From the NCBI GenBank assembly GCA_965649825.1, contig OZ287710.1, forward strand, positions 248,001-312,000: a stretch of 64,000 nt of DNA. The letters are read 5' to 3'. The position numbers and the translations under genes are program-made. Position 1 is the stretch's first letter. The number at the start of each line of letters is the position of its first letter. This DNA is from Penicillus capitatus. Its lineage: Eukaryota > Chlorophyta. Under the pieces are notes generated by a model. That model ran no database searches. It was given only the letters and a program-made list of their open reading frames with translations, and had not been told where the DNA came from. Shown one piece after another: positions 13,000-24,815 of this stretch.

Positions 13000-14283
13000 T
13001 TAATGAGAAGATTCACTGACAAGTGTTTCCAGTTTTGAATAGGTATCTGCAATGTGTTTGACAACGGGCATCCCTTCGGCATCGATCCATCGTCGTGTGA
13101 CTTGGATGTGGGTGTGGGCCAGGAGGGGAATGAAGGTACCGTGGAAGGATATGTCGATGCGACACCAAGGCATGCTCTGCAGTCGTTGCAACATGAACTC
13201 CACCATCGCGCGTTTCTTCTTCCAGTCATCTGGCAAAGTGGAGGAGAGATCGACCTCTTCCGGCGGCGCCTTCGTCGACAACCCCTGCTGCGGCGTATCC
13301 ATGCGATAGGAGACGGAACTGCTGAGAGGCTCAGCAACAGCGGCAGGCAACTCTGAAAGATACCGGAGAGAGGCATTGGCCCAGCTGACTAACGCATCTT
13401 GCTGTACATTAGCGTAACATGTCCGAGATTGAAAAGATCTGAGTGCTGAGAGAAAGTACCCTTCATCTGGCAAATCGTGTACCAGACGGCAGAGAAGCGG
13501 CATCTCAACCTGGTCTCCATCGCGCTTCCCATCCATCAGGAACAGCTGTCGACCTGTAAGACGGTAGATGCGTGACATGACAAACGGCGCAATGCGTGTT
13601 ATGAGGGGACGCAGCACGGAATATCCCATCCACGGTATGGCTTGACTCCAGTTGAACAATGGCACCTGTGCCTCTCCCTCCAAAGCACAGCCGAGATGTG
13701 GCGAGGCAATGGAGAGATAGTGCCGGGGCTTAAGGCCAAAAATCGTCTTTTTTTCTGGATCGTAGTGCACCCCGCAGGCGTATCGACTGATCAGTCCTCC
13801 CATCGAATGGACCAAGAACGAGATCTCACTGAGTTGTGGACAGGATCTGATAACGTTCTGAATTTCATCGGAGAGTCTCTTGGCACAGGAACAGATGCCT
13901 CCAAAGGTCTGCAGACGGCGGTTGGCATGACTGGCGTAGAATACCGATTGACTGGCGGGACCATCGAACGATGACATGAGCTGTTTCTTGAGCACGTTCC
14001 AGTTGGTGGGTGCACCGTTCAGACCATTGACCATGACAATAAGGTGTCGGGCATGACTTCGATCGTGTCCCCTTTCCACAAAGAAGGTATCGAGCCTGAC
14101 GCGTTCGACGTCTACTCCAGGAGGCATTGCCACGTCAACGCGGGGAGGTGGTCGACGGAGACGCTTCGGAAAACGAACGACGCCGCGGGACGAGGGACCG
14201 GTACAGTAAATGGAAACGCTTTTATAAGGAGGCCGTCTTTCAGGTAGGCGTAGGCTCTTTACTGGCTGATACCGCTGTAGCAT
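13000..14283 (-). CDS. DUF676-family serine esterase/lipase
   Basis: Single exon, 427 residues. DUF676 proteins are alpha/beta hydrolases acting on lipids or acyl esters. The hydrophobic strand HLIVMVNGLNG with oxyanion residues is near residue 80, followed by the nucleophile elbow VHSMGG (S in G/H-x-S-x-G), and SIASPHLGC, typical of the family. A C-terminal HTHIQV region may give the catalytic His. The first 60 residues are Arg/Pro rich and could be an organelle targeting sequence. Substrate unknown. Confidence 0.85.
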   Translation of the reverse strand: MLQRYQPVKSLRLPERRPPYKSVSIYCTGPSSRGVVRFPKRLRRPPPRVDVAMPPGVDVERVRLDTFFVERGHDRSHARHLIVMVNGLNGAPTNWNVLKKQLMSSFDGPASQSVFYASHANRRLQTFGGICSCAKRLSDEIQNVIRSCPQLSEISFLVHSMGGLISRYACGVHYDPEKKTIFGLKPRHYLSIASPHLGCALEGEAQVPLFNWSQAIPWMGYSVLRPLITRIAPFVMSRIYRLTGRQLFLMDGKRDGDQVEMPLLCRLVHDLPDEGYFLSALRSFQSRTCYANVQQDALVSWANASLRYLSELPAAVAEPLSSSVSYRMDTPQQGLSTKAPPEEVDLSSTLPDDWKKKRAMVEFMLQRLQSMPWCRIDISFHGTFIPLLAHTHIQVTRRWIDAEGMPVVKHIADTYSKLETLVSESSH

Positions 14284-14803
14284 GATTTGTGAAAAGAAAA
14301 GAATACCCCGTCATGTCATCAGAAGACACGCCTGACTTCGATCTCCATTACAAATCGTCATCTGAAACCAGACACACTCGAGTGAACAACAAACGAAGGG
14401 CGAGATATCGGGGAAGGGAGATCCTAGACACCCTCGTCACCTCATCCAGACACAGAACCTTAATAACAGGTTCATAAACGATTAATGAAAGCATTTAATG
14501 CGAAAATGCGCTTCGAAGAGGGATGGCCTGTGCGAGCTCGATGCGAAAGAGAACGCGAGATTAGTTGTCATCGTTATCTAAACGACAAAACCGAGATAAA
14601 TGGAGTTCATTTAGCAGGAATGGTGGTAATAGGATAACGGGCAGGTAAACATTATGATGAAGGAAGTGTCTTAGGCATCATCTACCTGTCCTTACCGTCG
14701 AGGCTCCGCCGTCCTTCGAGCCACATCCAATGCATACATCCCACATGTGCCGCCCTTAGGGTGTGCAGACACATGGACTGGGTGGGCATTCGCAGTTCCT
14801 CCC
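14284..14803. other. intergenic, nothing recognised
   Basis: About 520 bp upstream of the esterase gene with only short ORFs and no tRNA-like or other RNA fold that I could recognise by eye. It presumably contains the esterase promoter. Confidence 0.5.
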
Positions 14804-15045
14804 TTAGACTACAGACACCGTGTGCGTCGATCGGACCATGCTTCGGCCGATTACCGTATCGACAGGGGCGATCGTGTCATCGCAGGTCTCGACTGAGCCG
14901 CCGGACGCATTCTTGCCGTACTGGCTGTATTTCGTCGCGCGCTCTGCATCGCCAATCGCGCCGCAAATCGACACCACATCTCTTCGCCTGCTGCGTTGGA
15001 AAATGCGTCACATAAATGCGCCAGATGCCATTCGACATCGTACAT
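14804..15045 (-). CDS. hypothetical small protein (doubtful)
   Basis: Starting at ATG 15045 (MYDVEWHLAHL), removal of a 32-nt GT-AG segment gives one open frame continuing YVVSICGAIGDAERATKYSQ and ending VRSTHTVSVV (about 70 residues). The composition looks protein-like, but the intron is shorter than the others in the window and I recognise no family. Overlapping ORFs on both strands are alternatives. Confidence 0.3.
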
Positions 15046-15168
15046 TGCATCTCTCTTACGCTGCGAGCACACGCTTGTTTGTTCTATTCGCTGATTCTGC
15101 GTCGTCTTCCGAGTTCTGAATATTTTTCTCTTAGAGCTTATTGAGAAGACGCCGTCGTTCCCGCGACG

Positions 15169-16776
15169 ATGAACGTCCCCCTGGTCGGGAACGTCGATTG
15201 CGGGACCAAGATTTCGACGCGCATTCCACCGCGTCATGTGCGTTGCGTCCATGGACGCAGTCCGTTGCTGGAGCCAAGTGGGCTGTCGGCGTTTGCCGGT
15301 GGTCATATCCATCGACCACGACGAACGCGACGTCTTTCGCGCGACAAACGAACAACCCCAGTCGAAACGGCGTTGTCGTCGTCACGTACGATACGATGCG
15401 CCTGTGCAGAAACAACAGTACCGCTGCCGCTTTGCTCTCCGGACATACAACGCACACAAACGCACACCACGGCGCCACCTCCGACCTATGTCAAAGCACC
15501 GGGCAAGATCATCGCAAGTGAGCGGTCTCCCCGCCGAAAAAATACCATAACGCCATACGCCGTGTGCAGTTGGCGATTTGCATGGCGATCTGCCCAAGAC
15601 GATTCACTCATTGGAATTGGCGGGAGTTGTCACTCGGGACGATCAAGGATGGCCCAAGTGGTGCGGAGGAGATGCCACTGTTGTCCAATTGGGTGATGTC
15701 TTGGATCGGGGAGATTGCGAAATAGGTTAGAATCCACTGCATCTGTGGATGTCCCCTTTGCCAATGGATGTATGTTCGTGCGGATAGGCATCCTGATGCT
15801 GCTTCGTGATCTGGGACATCAAGCAGAGAAAGAAGGCGGCGCTGTCTACATGATCAATGGAAATCACGAAAGTCTAAATGTCTGCGGGAATTTCAGGTCA
15901 GTTCGCACTCTTCTAAAAAGTGTAAGAAGAGTGATGGTATGTGTAGGTATGTTACGAGAGGAGCCTATTATGAATCGGCACTTGCCGCTGGTTTAACTGG
16001 GGAATTGTGCCTGAGCTGGGATGAACAGCTGAAGGCCAGAATTGACTTGTACTCTCCAGGAGGCGTCGTTGCAAGAGAGCTCGCCAAGAACCCCACTGTC
16101 CTGGTTGTTAATGATACCGTCTTCGCACACGGAGGCCTGCTTCCCATTCATGTGAACTATGGGTTGGAACGAATAAACGCCGAAATGGCTGCCTGGATGC
16201 GAGGCGACGTTACAGACATTGGCCGAGCGACGCCTCCCTACATCGCGATGGGTGGACCGAACAGTATTCTTTGGAATCGAACGTTAGCGCAGGAGCAATT
16301 TCCCACACCGTATGATAAATTCTATGCTTGTTCTCTTATCAAATCTGTTCTCAAAAAACTGGACGCCAAAAGACTTGTCGTGGGTCACACACCACAAGTG
16401 AGATCATCATCGCACACATCCCTATCCTCCATCCACGACGCGCCTGTCTTTTCAGATGTCGGGCTGCAATTGTGAGTGCAATGGTGAGATCTGGAGGGTC
16501 GATGTTGGAATGTCCGAAGGTGTTCTGAACGCCCAACCTCAGGTCATCATCATCGACAAAGACAGTACCGGGAGTACCGTGATTGACGTCGTTCAGTCAC
16601 TGTCAGCCCCGCCTGACACATTGGCTGCATCTCTTTACACTGAACAAAACAATATTCAATCAACCTCTGTCTCTCTCGAGTCCTTTGCCGTTCATAGTCA
16701 TGGCACCCATCATCGTCACACTCATGTGCAGATGATGAGCCGTAAACTTGTGTCGAGATTGAAAGCTTATTTCTGA
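15169..16776 (+). CDS. SLP1: Shewanella-like protein phosphatase (SLP, PPP-type)
   Basis: Five exons (15169-15517, 15570-15725, 15788-15896, 15947-16397, 16456-16776) sum to 461 residues. This metal-dependent Ser/Thr phosphatase family is related to bacterial enzymes. The metal motifs are GDLHGD (its first residues span intron 1), GDVLDRG, GNHE, then AHGGLLP and VVGHTPQ. After the last intron comes GCNCECNGEIWRVDVGMS, where the final substrate-site D is found. Plant SLP1 is chloroplastic; the 110-residue Arg/Ser/Pro-rich N-terminus fits a plastid transit region. The start choice within that region is uncertain. Confidence 0.9.
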
Positions 16777-17081
16777 TTGTTTGTTGAATGATCTGTCCTG
16801 GGAGTGTCTTTGCCCTTCTGCCCCATTTTGACAGAGTAATAATGAATTGTCGTCGGCCTGCTTGCTCAAAGGGATGATGCCACCGTTCTTGGTTTTTTGA
16901 TTTCTACTGATATTATGTGTTCGGGCAGAAAACTTAAACACGTCAGACGGTGTAATTGTCTCTTTTCGGTGCGAAAACCTCAAATCATTGATGCAATCAT
17001 AACGAAAATGTATTCTGGTGTGCACATGTGACTAAGAACAAGCCGTTCCTCTGTGAAACGCTGTGACTGTTCTCCCATACG
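16777..17081. other. convergent 3' intergenic region
   Basis: AT-richer 305 bp between the SLP and TORTIFOLIA-like 3' ends; no feature recognised. Confidence 0.6.
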
Positions 17082-19611
17082 TCAACTCTCTACGACGCCT
17101 ATGACAACGCCAGGTGTGAAAAGACGGCTGATCGGTTGATGTCGTCGACCAGAGAGGAAGGAGAGGGGGCCACTGTTGGGTTCCGGCATGACGAATTGAA
17201 CGGCGTCGTCCCGAAGGTGATGATCCTCAGGCCACAGCTTGGAAAGGGCATCTTCTAAAGCGTCCACCTGATCCCTGTCTTCCAAGGCAACGGATTGAAG
17301 TGCGTGCACCGCCCTGTGAAGTCTCTGTTGCAGATGTGTGGGCAGACATGTGGCTAGGCCATGAAGAGAAGGCTGCGTCAACTGCCAGATCCAGGGAAAG
17401 ATGCGCTCCAGGCATCTCCTTTCTTCGATCCACCCGCAGAAAGTTTCGATCAATGCTTCCGAAGTGGCCTCGGAGAGATGCTGCAGAACGGGCGATGTTC
17501 TCTGCATCAGCCGAAAGAGTTTTAACGGATAGGGCAGCGAGGCACAGTATAGGGCATCCAGATCATACTCAATCAACGATGGAACGTCCTACATGCAGAC
17601 AGATATGGGCACACATGCACAGACCATACCATATACTCTTCTGGCAAAAGCACCTTTGTGATTGCCCGTATACCCTCGAGACCCGTAATGGTGTTGTTCT
17701 GGACATCGCTGTGTGGCGTTTTGGTCTGAATGGACTGCAGAGATTGCCGAATGCAGAGCATCTCATCCTGTAGGCCGCATTCAGAAGGCAACGCACTAGA
17801 TCACGCCTCGACAGACTTGAACGGAAGAGGAGAGATTCTCGACTCTGTTCGAGATGTTCTCCATGGCACTGTGCAGTTGGGACTGGTCTTCTTCCAATCT
17901 TGCCAATTGCTGTTCGACTTCGCTCTCTTGTCTGCTTGGCGAGGCACCATTCCGACTGTCTTTTTTCTTTGATGACGATGCCTTTAGCCGATCCAAGTAT
18001 CCCCTTCTCTCAGGGCGTTTGACAACTGGCAGTCTTTGTTGGTCTATGGACAGCTGCCGTACCGACCGAACACGTCTGCTATGTCTGCTTTGCTGACCTG
18101 GAGGTTGCGGCAAAGCCGAGTGCATGTTTGGATTGCTTGCCATCTCGCTCGCCTCTTCACGAACGCATCCCACATCTGTCTCTCCTCTCGAGGCGCTCAG
18201 CATGGAGAGGGCATCGATATCTGTCTCCATCTGTCCGTCTATGTCACCGCCGTTCTCTAAAGAGCACAATGCGCCGGCAACGACAAAGGCAGCGCGTTAT
18301 TACGAGGATTGAATAGAGACATCTGTACGCTTGGGATTTCATGCGTCGAATCCGAAGCGTGGCCATCGGTTTCGGCGCAGGCGAACGGAGACAACGACGC
18401 ATAGAGCTCCAGAGTATGGTGAATCGCATCGCGTACCGTTTTCACCTAGACGGATCCGCTCACCTGGACGCCACAATGAACGACAGCATGCACTCGATCG
18501 AATCGCTGTCGTTGGAGGCGCTCTTTGATCTTGCGGACGGTTTTCTTCTTGGCGTGAATCAAGTCTTCGCCAAACAGCACCGCCACGCAGCGCAGCGCAT
18601 CGACGGCCGCTTTTCGCACAAACCAATCTGTACTGAGCAGTAAATGCAGCAATCCATAGCCACTGTGCTGTGCGCTCTCTTCACGACCGACAAAATGGAA
18701 GACGAGTGGACGAAAGGCCGAGCTGCTGGACTGGATGCCAAACAACACGGCCGAAGGAGATCCTCCAGATCCATCTCTGAGGATTTACCTTCACCACGCC
18801 GTTGGGTTCGTGCGTCTTGCCATCGACCGAAGCGAGTGCCCGCAGAAGATGCGCCTTTGCTGTAAACTGTGGGTCTTTGAGACGGCGTAAGCAATCCTTG
18901 ATCAGTTCTTTGTCAAGCGATTCCAGCCAGGGACTCATCTACACTTCCAGAGAGGGTGTCCTGTCCTTTGCGAGTCGTGTGTTTGACGCCTACTTCGCCA
19001 AGAGCATCGCTCGCTGCGATTTGTATTTCTCTTTTTGTATCTGCCAAAGCTTTGAACAGCCGCTTCACGAAGACATTGGATGTATTCCCGTCAATGAGCT
19101 GCTTATGAAAGAGCGACCACTCCTTGGCAATTCTCGAAAAGATAGTCGACGCCGTCTCACGCACACCGGCGTCACGATCCTATATACGCACGCGCATCTA
19201 ATTGGCGAAGCGTGTTGCTTTGGCCGTCTCTACGTGAAAACTTTGCACGAGAAATCGCGTCGCCTTGGCGAGGATGGAGGGCGAGAGAAAGACGCCACGT
19301 TCGGGACACTCCGAGGATGCCAGCGAAACGAAAAGTCGCAGGCACTCCTTCCGAGCAAAGTTCTTTTGGTGGGGCTCGATGCGACAGAGACACGTCACGA
19401 AAGACGATACGCCTTTGGCATCGAGATCCTAGAGCACAACAATCACTCGAGGCGTTGTTGGCGTCACACGTACACGGATGACAGCATTGAGCTCGTTTAC
19501 GGCAGATTTGACGGTATCTCGATCTTCCAGTTTGTTCAGACCGGACAGGAGCAGTTCTCGTCGAATGGAATCGGAGACGCGCGACGTCGAGACCGACACG
19601 ACGGACGCCAT
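17082..19611 (-). CDS. TORTIFOLIA1/SPIRAL2-like microtubule-associated protein
   Basis: Nine exons (19611-19474, 19428-19234, 19179-18994, 18938-18789, 18730-18485, 18445-18329, 18254-17817, 17767-17630, 17588-17082) sum to 704 residues. The N-terminal half is HEAT/TOG-like: LNKLEDRDTVKSAVNEL, DLDAKGVSSFVTCL, FARKECLRLFVSLAS, DRDAGVRETASTIF, WFVRKAAVDALRCVA and FDRV spanning a splice. A basic Ser-rich linker follows, then a coiled coil (LARLEEDQSQLHSAMENI) and a conserved helical C-terminal domain. Plant members bind microtubule minus ends or severing sites. Coordinates rest on frame-consistent 39-74 nt introns; the 39-nt one is the least sure. Confidence 0.8.
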
Positions 19612-20013
19612 CTCTCACTCTTCGACCTAGACGTTGGACCTGTCACATCTGTACGCTTCTCCTGTCATGTCACGGGCGACGCAGACGGCGAGGTTCTTGA
19701 GGCAAAGCGGAAGGAATTGCTTTCCGAAGACGTCAAGGACAGAGGAGGAAGATGAGACAGATCTCGTAGATCTGGCTTGTGATGTGACATCTGACGTGAC
19801 GACATTCTCGAGTGGGCGGGTGTATGATGCCCAACCATGACGCTCCAATGGAGTCGGCAAGGCAAACAGGCGCTTCGTTTCTGTTGCGCACTGTGCACGT
19901 CGGCGACGGTAACGACGCTGTCTAAATGCCATATGTCTGAGCTCGAGGCTCTCCAGTGGCGGATTCTGTGACGGCTTTTGTGTTTTAGACGTCGCCCTTC
20001 GGAGCATCATACG
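19612..20013. other. divergent promoter region
   Basis: Lies between the starts of the TORTIFOLIA-like gene and a helical-repeat gene. It includes GATGTGACATC followed by TGACGTGAC at 19781-19800. A 101-codon minus ORF from 19931 to 19627 is open and Arg/Ser rich but resembles nothing known to me. Confidence 0.5.
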
Positions 20014-21973
20014 ATGAAATCTGTTGAACGTGCGTTGCGTGATTCTGCGACGCATGGGGTGTTGTTACCAGGAATTCTCGAATACTTTGGCTCGGGATCT
20101 GTACGGACGAACAAACTGAAGGAATTTGATTCTGTGAGTGTCAGCCTTATCATCCACTCTCTCGGAAGACTCTCTCAGGTCGGAATCTCACTCTTTCTGT
20201 AGATGATCATACCATACGTCCATGTAGGATCTGGAAGTGCGTCGATCGATACCGTTCAAGAGTTTAACGCAAGATTTTGTTGAAGAGGCAGTCAAGCCAG
20301 AACGTCTGCAGTCTTTTGATGTGCTCAGTCTTGCACAGCTTCTTTATGGCTTCTCCTTCTTTAAGGTCATTCCATGTACTGTTCGCATTGCATAGACGTC
20401 TTCGCAGGACATCAAGGATTTCCAGATTGACGCTGTCGTCGAGTTTGTGGTTCGCGATGAGAACATGAAAGGAGTGAATGCAAAGACGCTGACAAGCCTT
20501 CTCACATCTTTAGCACGGATGAAATACAAGAGAAAGAATATTCTCGACAAGTCACTTTCTCATTCTATCTCACTCTTTTTGACATGCCTGGCCAACAGGT
20601 TGGCGAAGAAGGCCGTCGGGTTACGTAAGTTCATGCTGAGTCAGGAACTCAGTAATACGTTGTGGTCCTTTGGTGTCCTCGGGATCAAGGATTCAAGTAT
20701 TTTGAAGGCCTTGACGTGTGAGATGCTCCATCCACGTATTCTTTCATCCCTGACGCCACAGGCACTGTCCAATATTCTGCTTTCCTGTGCACGGGTGCAT
20801 TTCAGACACCGCCCTTTCCTTGAGCCCCTCATGGTCGAGATCGTACGATCCTACCGATTGAGAGGATACGAAGAACAGCATCTGGGAAACCTTATCTGGG
20901 CCACGGGTCGCCTTCGCTGTGGACAGGAATCTCAACACAGAGCTTTGGCACAAGAGTGCTTCGCACCACAAAGGCTCAGCAGATTCACCCCTCTACACAT
21001 CTGCAACATATTTACTGGGTGATAACACATTCTCGCTACAATCCTCGTAGGATGACGGTGATGCTAGGTGGGCACATGCGGAGTGCTGCCCTCATGAAGA
21101 GGCCTATCACACATTGTTGCACACAGTGTTGCATCCATCACACGGCATCATCTCTTCCTTTTCGTCCGATGAGCTTTCCAAGTTCGTATGGTCCGTGGGA
21201 AAGCTGCGGATGACGACAAAAGAAGATTTTGAAGTGATCATCGAATTGGCTGTCAGGCCAGAACGTCTCAAGCAATACAACAATCAGGATCTATCGAATA
21301 TCTGCGTTGCCTGTGGAAAACAGCGATTCCAGAAAAACGAGATCCTTCGATCGCTCGTTGAAGAGGTAGCTGCATCAGAACGCATCGTCACTTACAACGA
21401 TCAGCAGCTTGCTAACATCACGTGGGCCTTGGGAGAAGTGAGATTTCTGACCGTCTCTGTCTCGCTTATGCGATCGTAGATGAACATCCGAGATCTCTAT
21501 CCGCTCCGTCTCTTGGCGAATTACATAGTGGAATCAGATACCTTCTGCCAAAAACCCTCTCATGTTATCATGACATTGCGTGGCTGGGCCCACGGGCGCT
21601 TCAAGCAAGGCACAGGCACATGATATAGCGTTTGCGACTTTGTGTGTTCCTTAGCTACGAACAGGGTCTCATAAGAATCGTGAGCGAGATTCTGAAACCG
21701 GCATCCGTGACGCAATTTCTTCCGAAAGATCTGCGCGCTGTCCTCTGGTGTCTCCGAAGACTCGAGTCCGTCTACCGCCGTTTGACGAATGTCATGCAAC
21801 GTGTCATCTTTTTCAGGTTTAAAAAAGGATACATGATTCGACTGCTGGAGGATCATCTGCCAGAAAACAACAGAGGGGTGATGACCCGATTCCGTCAGCG
21901 GTCGATGGCACAAGATGACAGACGGTGGCCAGAACTCTTTAGCATTCGAAGACAGCTCCCCAGTCATCTATAA
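20014..21973 (+). CDS. RAP/OPR-like helical-repeat protein, intron-containing member
   Basis: Seven exons (20014-20178, 20228-20365, 20408-20550, 20599-21018, 21068-21437, 21480-21603, 21654-21973) sum to 559 residues. The protein is built of 35-40-residue helical repeats with the core L-S-N-x2-W-[AS], seen as LSNTLWSFG, LSNILLSCA, LGNLIWATG, LSKFVWSVG, LSNICVACG and LANITWALG. Such arrays in FASTK/RAP/OPR proteins bind organelle RNA; an organellar RNA role here is inference. I see no clear RAP domain. The sixth intron (21604-21653) uses a GC donor. Its stop overlaps the stop of its paralogue on the other strand by 6 bp. Confidence 0.7.
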
Positions 21974-23764
21974 GGACACCGTTTGATGTTTCCTTCTCTC
22001 CAGTTCTCTGTGAACTCGGTGTGTGAGTGCGGGATCCATGTGAGGCAATGTGGGTAGAAGCCTGTGAATACTGATCAAGTCTGGTTCGTGGAGACGATGG
22101 AGTTTTCCAGAATGTAGCCAGTATTCAAAGACCTCTTGAAAGAAGTAGAATACGGTCACCTCTCCATAATCCCCTGACTGAAATCCCAACAACGCGTGCT
22201 TCACATCGGCGGCTACTAGAGAGGAAATGCGTCTATGTGTCCTCAACTCCTTACAGAAGCGCGCATAGAACGGATCATTCTGAACCTGAAGACTGCCCAA
22301 TGCCTTCAGAGCATTCGCCAGTTCAAATGTCTTGAATCTTTTCATCCGAGATACTCGTACGACTTCGCGAGCGAACTTGTGAATGGTATCCGTGTCGTTA
22401 AGTTGTAGATCTACCCATCCCTGAAGAATGGCACAGATCTGTTTTTCATTGAATTGCTGGATCTTGTGCGTTTGGCTTGTCGTTTCCACCAATCGATCGA
22501 TTAAACTCAATTTCTGTAGCTTCAGTTTCCCAAAGGACCAGTTCAGTAAAGACAGCTCTTGATGATTGAACGTGGGCAAACGCACAGGCGCTGTCACTTC
22601 TTCAGCCATCAGCTCAATACTTTCTGCATCCTCCAGTCCCATCACAGCCCATCCCATCAATACATTACACATTCCTTGTGCCGTTAACCGAGCCAGAATA
22701 GCGGGTTTCATAACGTATCGAGCAAGCTGCTGTGCACGTTCTCTATTCTGGTAGTCTAGTCTACCCAGTGCCCATGTGATATTAGCCAGCGACTGTTCCT
22801 CACAATCCTCCTCCTGCAATGTCCGTAGGAGTCTCTCCACCAGATTATCGACGATGTGTCTATGGCTATGCAACGACAGACGGGCCATGGCTACAAGGAT
22901 ATTGGAATAGTGCTGTGGCTTTAGATCAATAGGCTGGTTTCTGTCTCCGAAGCTATTCGACAGGACCTCTCGGACGTAAGGACTGAATTTCTTACCCAGA
23001 CATCCCCATGTCCAAACAGTCATGGATTTCTCCCTTCCTTTCATACTCTTCCACTGATTGACTGCCCGGTTCGACACATGATGCAGAAAAGAGACATCTG
23101 TGGCATCCAGCTTGGTGCTAGCCCATAAGGTATTCGCACATTCCCGTGCCTGAAACGCCTTCAACTGCCGCTGGACGTGCTCTTGACACAGGGATCTGAA
23201 TCCTTGAATATCATTGGTTTGCGTCACGGCCATGGTGTACAGAATTTGTGTGAGATCGACAGGGTTACACTTTCTGAGGCGATTGGCGTTATTCAGTTCA
23301 ACCAGAATGGCATGTAATACACGATCTCGCAGTGGCCGATGCATACTGAGCCATTTCTTCTTGTGGCATACGCTCAGACAGTAGAGACAGAGACTGAGAT
23401 CCTTTTCCGAAGCCGATCTCAGCATCAACTGATTGAACTGCGCCAGAGCATGGACCAGTGTGGTCTCGGCAGACCGTTCCATCCGCGAACAAACATACAG
23501 CACACGCGAAACGTCGCTCGCACTGAACTTTGCCGCACTTCCAGCCCGATCAACGAAACGCTTCAGATAGCGTTCAAATCCTGGCATCGGTCGGTTCTTC
23601 TCTCCTATCTCATGTTCCACGACTTTCTTGATCTCTTCCTGAGCTGAACGGGAGGATGTTTCACGTACCAACAGCAGACGACACGCGAGCACTGCTTTTG
23701 GTCCCAGGGACCGCCACCTGGGCAACATCGAAGCTTTAAATCGGTAATACGATTGATGTGACAT
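21968..23764 (-). CDS. RAP/OPR-like helical-repeat protein, intronless member
   Basis: One uninterrupted frame of 598 residues with the same repeat type as its convergent neighbour: ECANTLWASTKL, HYSNILVAMARL, SLANITWALGRL, GMCNVLMGWAVM, ELSLLNWSFGKL, ICAILQGWVDL and ELANALKALGSL. The N-terminus is basic with Ser/Leu, compatible with organelle targeting. Organelle RNA binding is inferred from the repeat family only. It has no introns although the related neighbour has six. The GATGTGACATC element at 23755-23765 covers its start codon region and lies just upstream of IMP3. Confidence 0.75.
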   Translation of the reverse strand: MSHQSYYRFKASMLPRWRSLGPKAVLACRLLLVRETSSRSAQEEIKKVVEHEIGEKNRPMPGFERYLKRFVDRAGSAAKFSASDVSRVLYVCSRMERSAETTLVHALAQFNQLMLRSASEKDLSLCLYCLSVCHKKKWLSMHRPLRDRVLHAILVELNNANRLRKCNPVDLTQILYTMAVTQTNDIQGFRSLCQEHVQRQLKAFQARECANTLWASTKLDATDVSFLHHVSNRAVNQWKSMKGREKSMTVWTWGCLGKKFSPYVREVLSNSFGDRNQPIDLKPQHYSNILVAMARLSLHSHRHIVDNLVERLLRTLQEEDCEEQSLANITWALGRLDYQNRERAQQLARYVMKPAILARLTAQGMCNVLMGWAVMGLEDAESIELMAEEVTAPVRLPTFNHQELSLLNWSFGKLKLQKLSLIDRLVETTSQTHKIQQFNEKQICAILQGWVDLQLNDTDTIHKFAREVVRVSRMKRFKTFELANALKALGSLQVQNDPFYARFCKELRTHRRISSLVAADVKHALLGFQSGDYGEVTVFYFFQEVFEYWLHSGKLHRLHEPDLISIHRLLPTLPHMDPALTHRVHRELERRKHQTVSL

Positions 23765-23793
23765 CTAGCCACAGACAAGGGCGTTCTCAGAAG

Positions 23794-24468
23794 ATGCGAA
23801 AACTCAAGTTCCATGAGAGGAAGCTACTGAAGAAAGTCGATTTCCTGCACTACGCCGATGAACACGAAGTGTTCGAGAAGGAGGTCCGTGTGGATACCTC
23901 GGCCATCGTTCCATCGATCGCCCTCCGTCTCGTCTGTGCTTAGCCCTTCCCTGCTGCAGATGATGCGTCAGTTTCATCTTCAGAAACGCGATGACTATCG
24001 AAAGTATCTCAAAATCTGTCAAAAGATTCGAGACCTGGTCGATGTCTTGCGTCGTCTGGATGCCGCCGATGCCACACGGATCGATCTCACCGAACAGATC
24101 CTCAACAAGTTCGCCGCATCACTCACATCTGGACAGCATCGCACTCTCTTCTCAATAGACTGTACAACGCCGGCGTCATTCGACGCAAGAGTGGATTAGA
24201 AGAGATCGCGAAGCTCTCGGTCGCGGCCTTCGCTCGCAGACGCCTCGCCGTTGTGATGCTGCAGACCAAGATGATGTCAAACGTCAAGGAAGCCGCCACC
24301 TTTATCGAACAAGGCCACGTTCGCGTGGGACCAGAGATTGTGACCAATCCTGCTTTTCATGTCACGCGTCATCAGGAAGACTACATTGCCTGGGTCGATA
24401 CCTCAAAGATCAAGCACAAGGTGATGAAGTATAATGACGCGCTGGATGACTACGATGTCCTAAACTGA
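23794..24468 (+). CDS. IMP3: IMP3, U3 snoRNP protein
   Basis: Three exons (23794-23883, 23960-24108, 24159-24468; introns 76 and 50 nt) encode 182 residues, the normal IMP3 length. IMP3 bridges U3 snoRNA and pre-rRNA in the small-subunit processome of the nucleolus. Diagnostic blocks are MRKLKFHERKLLKKVDFL, the helical middle, KLYNAGVI spanning intron 2, the S4 RNA-binding segment FARRRLAVVML followed by FIEQGHVRVGPEIV, and WVDTSKIKHKV near the end. Confidence 0.97.
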
Positions 24469-24815
24469 TGGCATGGGTGAATGATCGCGGTTGTCGCTTT
24501 CAGCGAAGACAGCACGCATTCTCGTATCCATCGACATCGATTCGCGTGTCGGTCGTATGCCCGGCATCCCATCATCGTCTGGCCAATCATGTGCGTTTTT
24601 GCATTCGGCGATTTGCGCAAACACGTTCTTGACACACGCGTTCGGACCTGTTTGACTGCGCGGCGCCAGTTTTGTCGGCTAAGCCATTGTTCAGCCAATT
24701 CTATTTGGTATTATGCGTCTCTGCCAGAGCCTTGAACGCAACATGAACCGTCTGTCCTGCCCTCCGCAAAGTAGGCAGCTTCGTCTGTGCTTCCTGACCA
24801 TTGCGTTACCATGCT
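24469..24815. other. intergenic, nothing recognised
   Basis: About 350 bp between IMP3 and the next plus-strand gene; only short ORFs are seen. Confidence 0.5.

Noticed and set aside
14851-15312. 153-codon minus ORF
   Set aside because: Crosses the SLP promoter and start; the start region has no conserved features and a shorter spliced frame inside it looks more plausible, itself weak.
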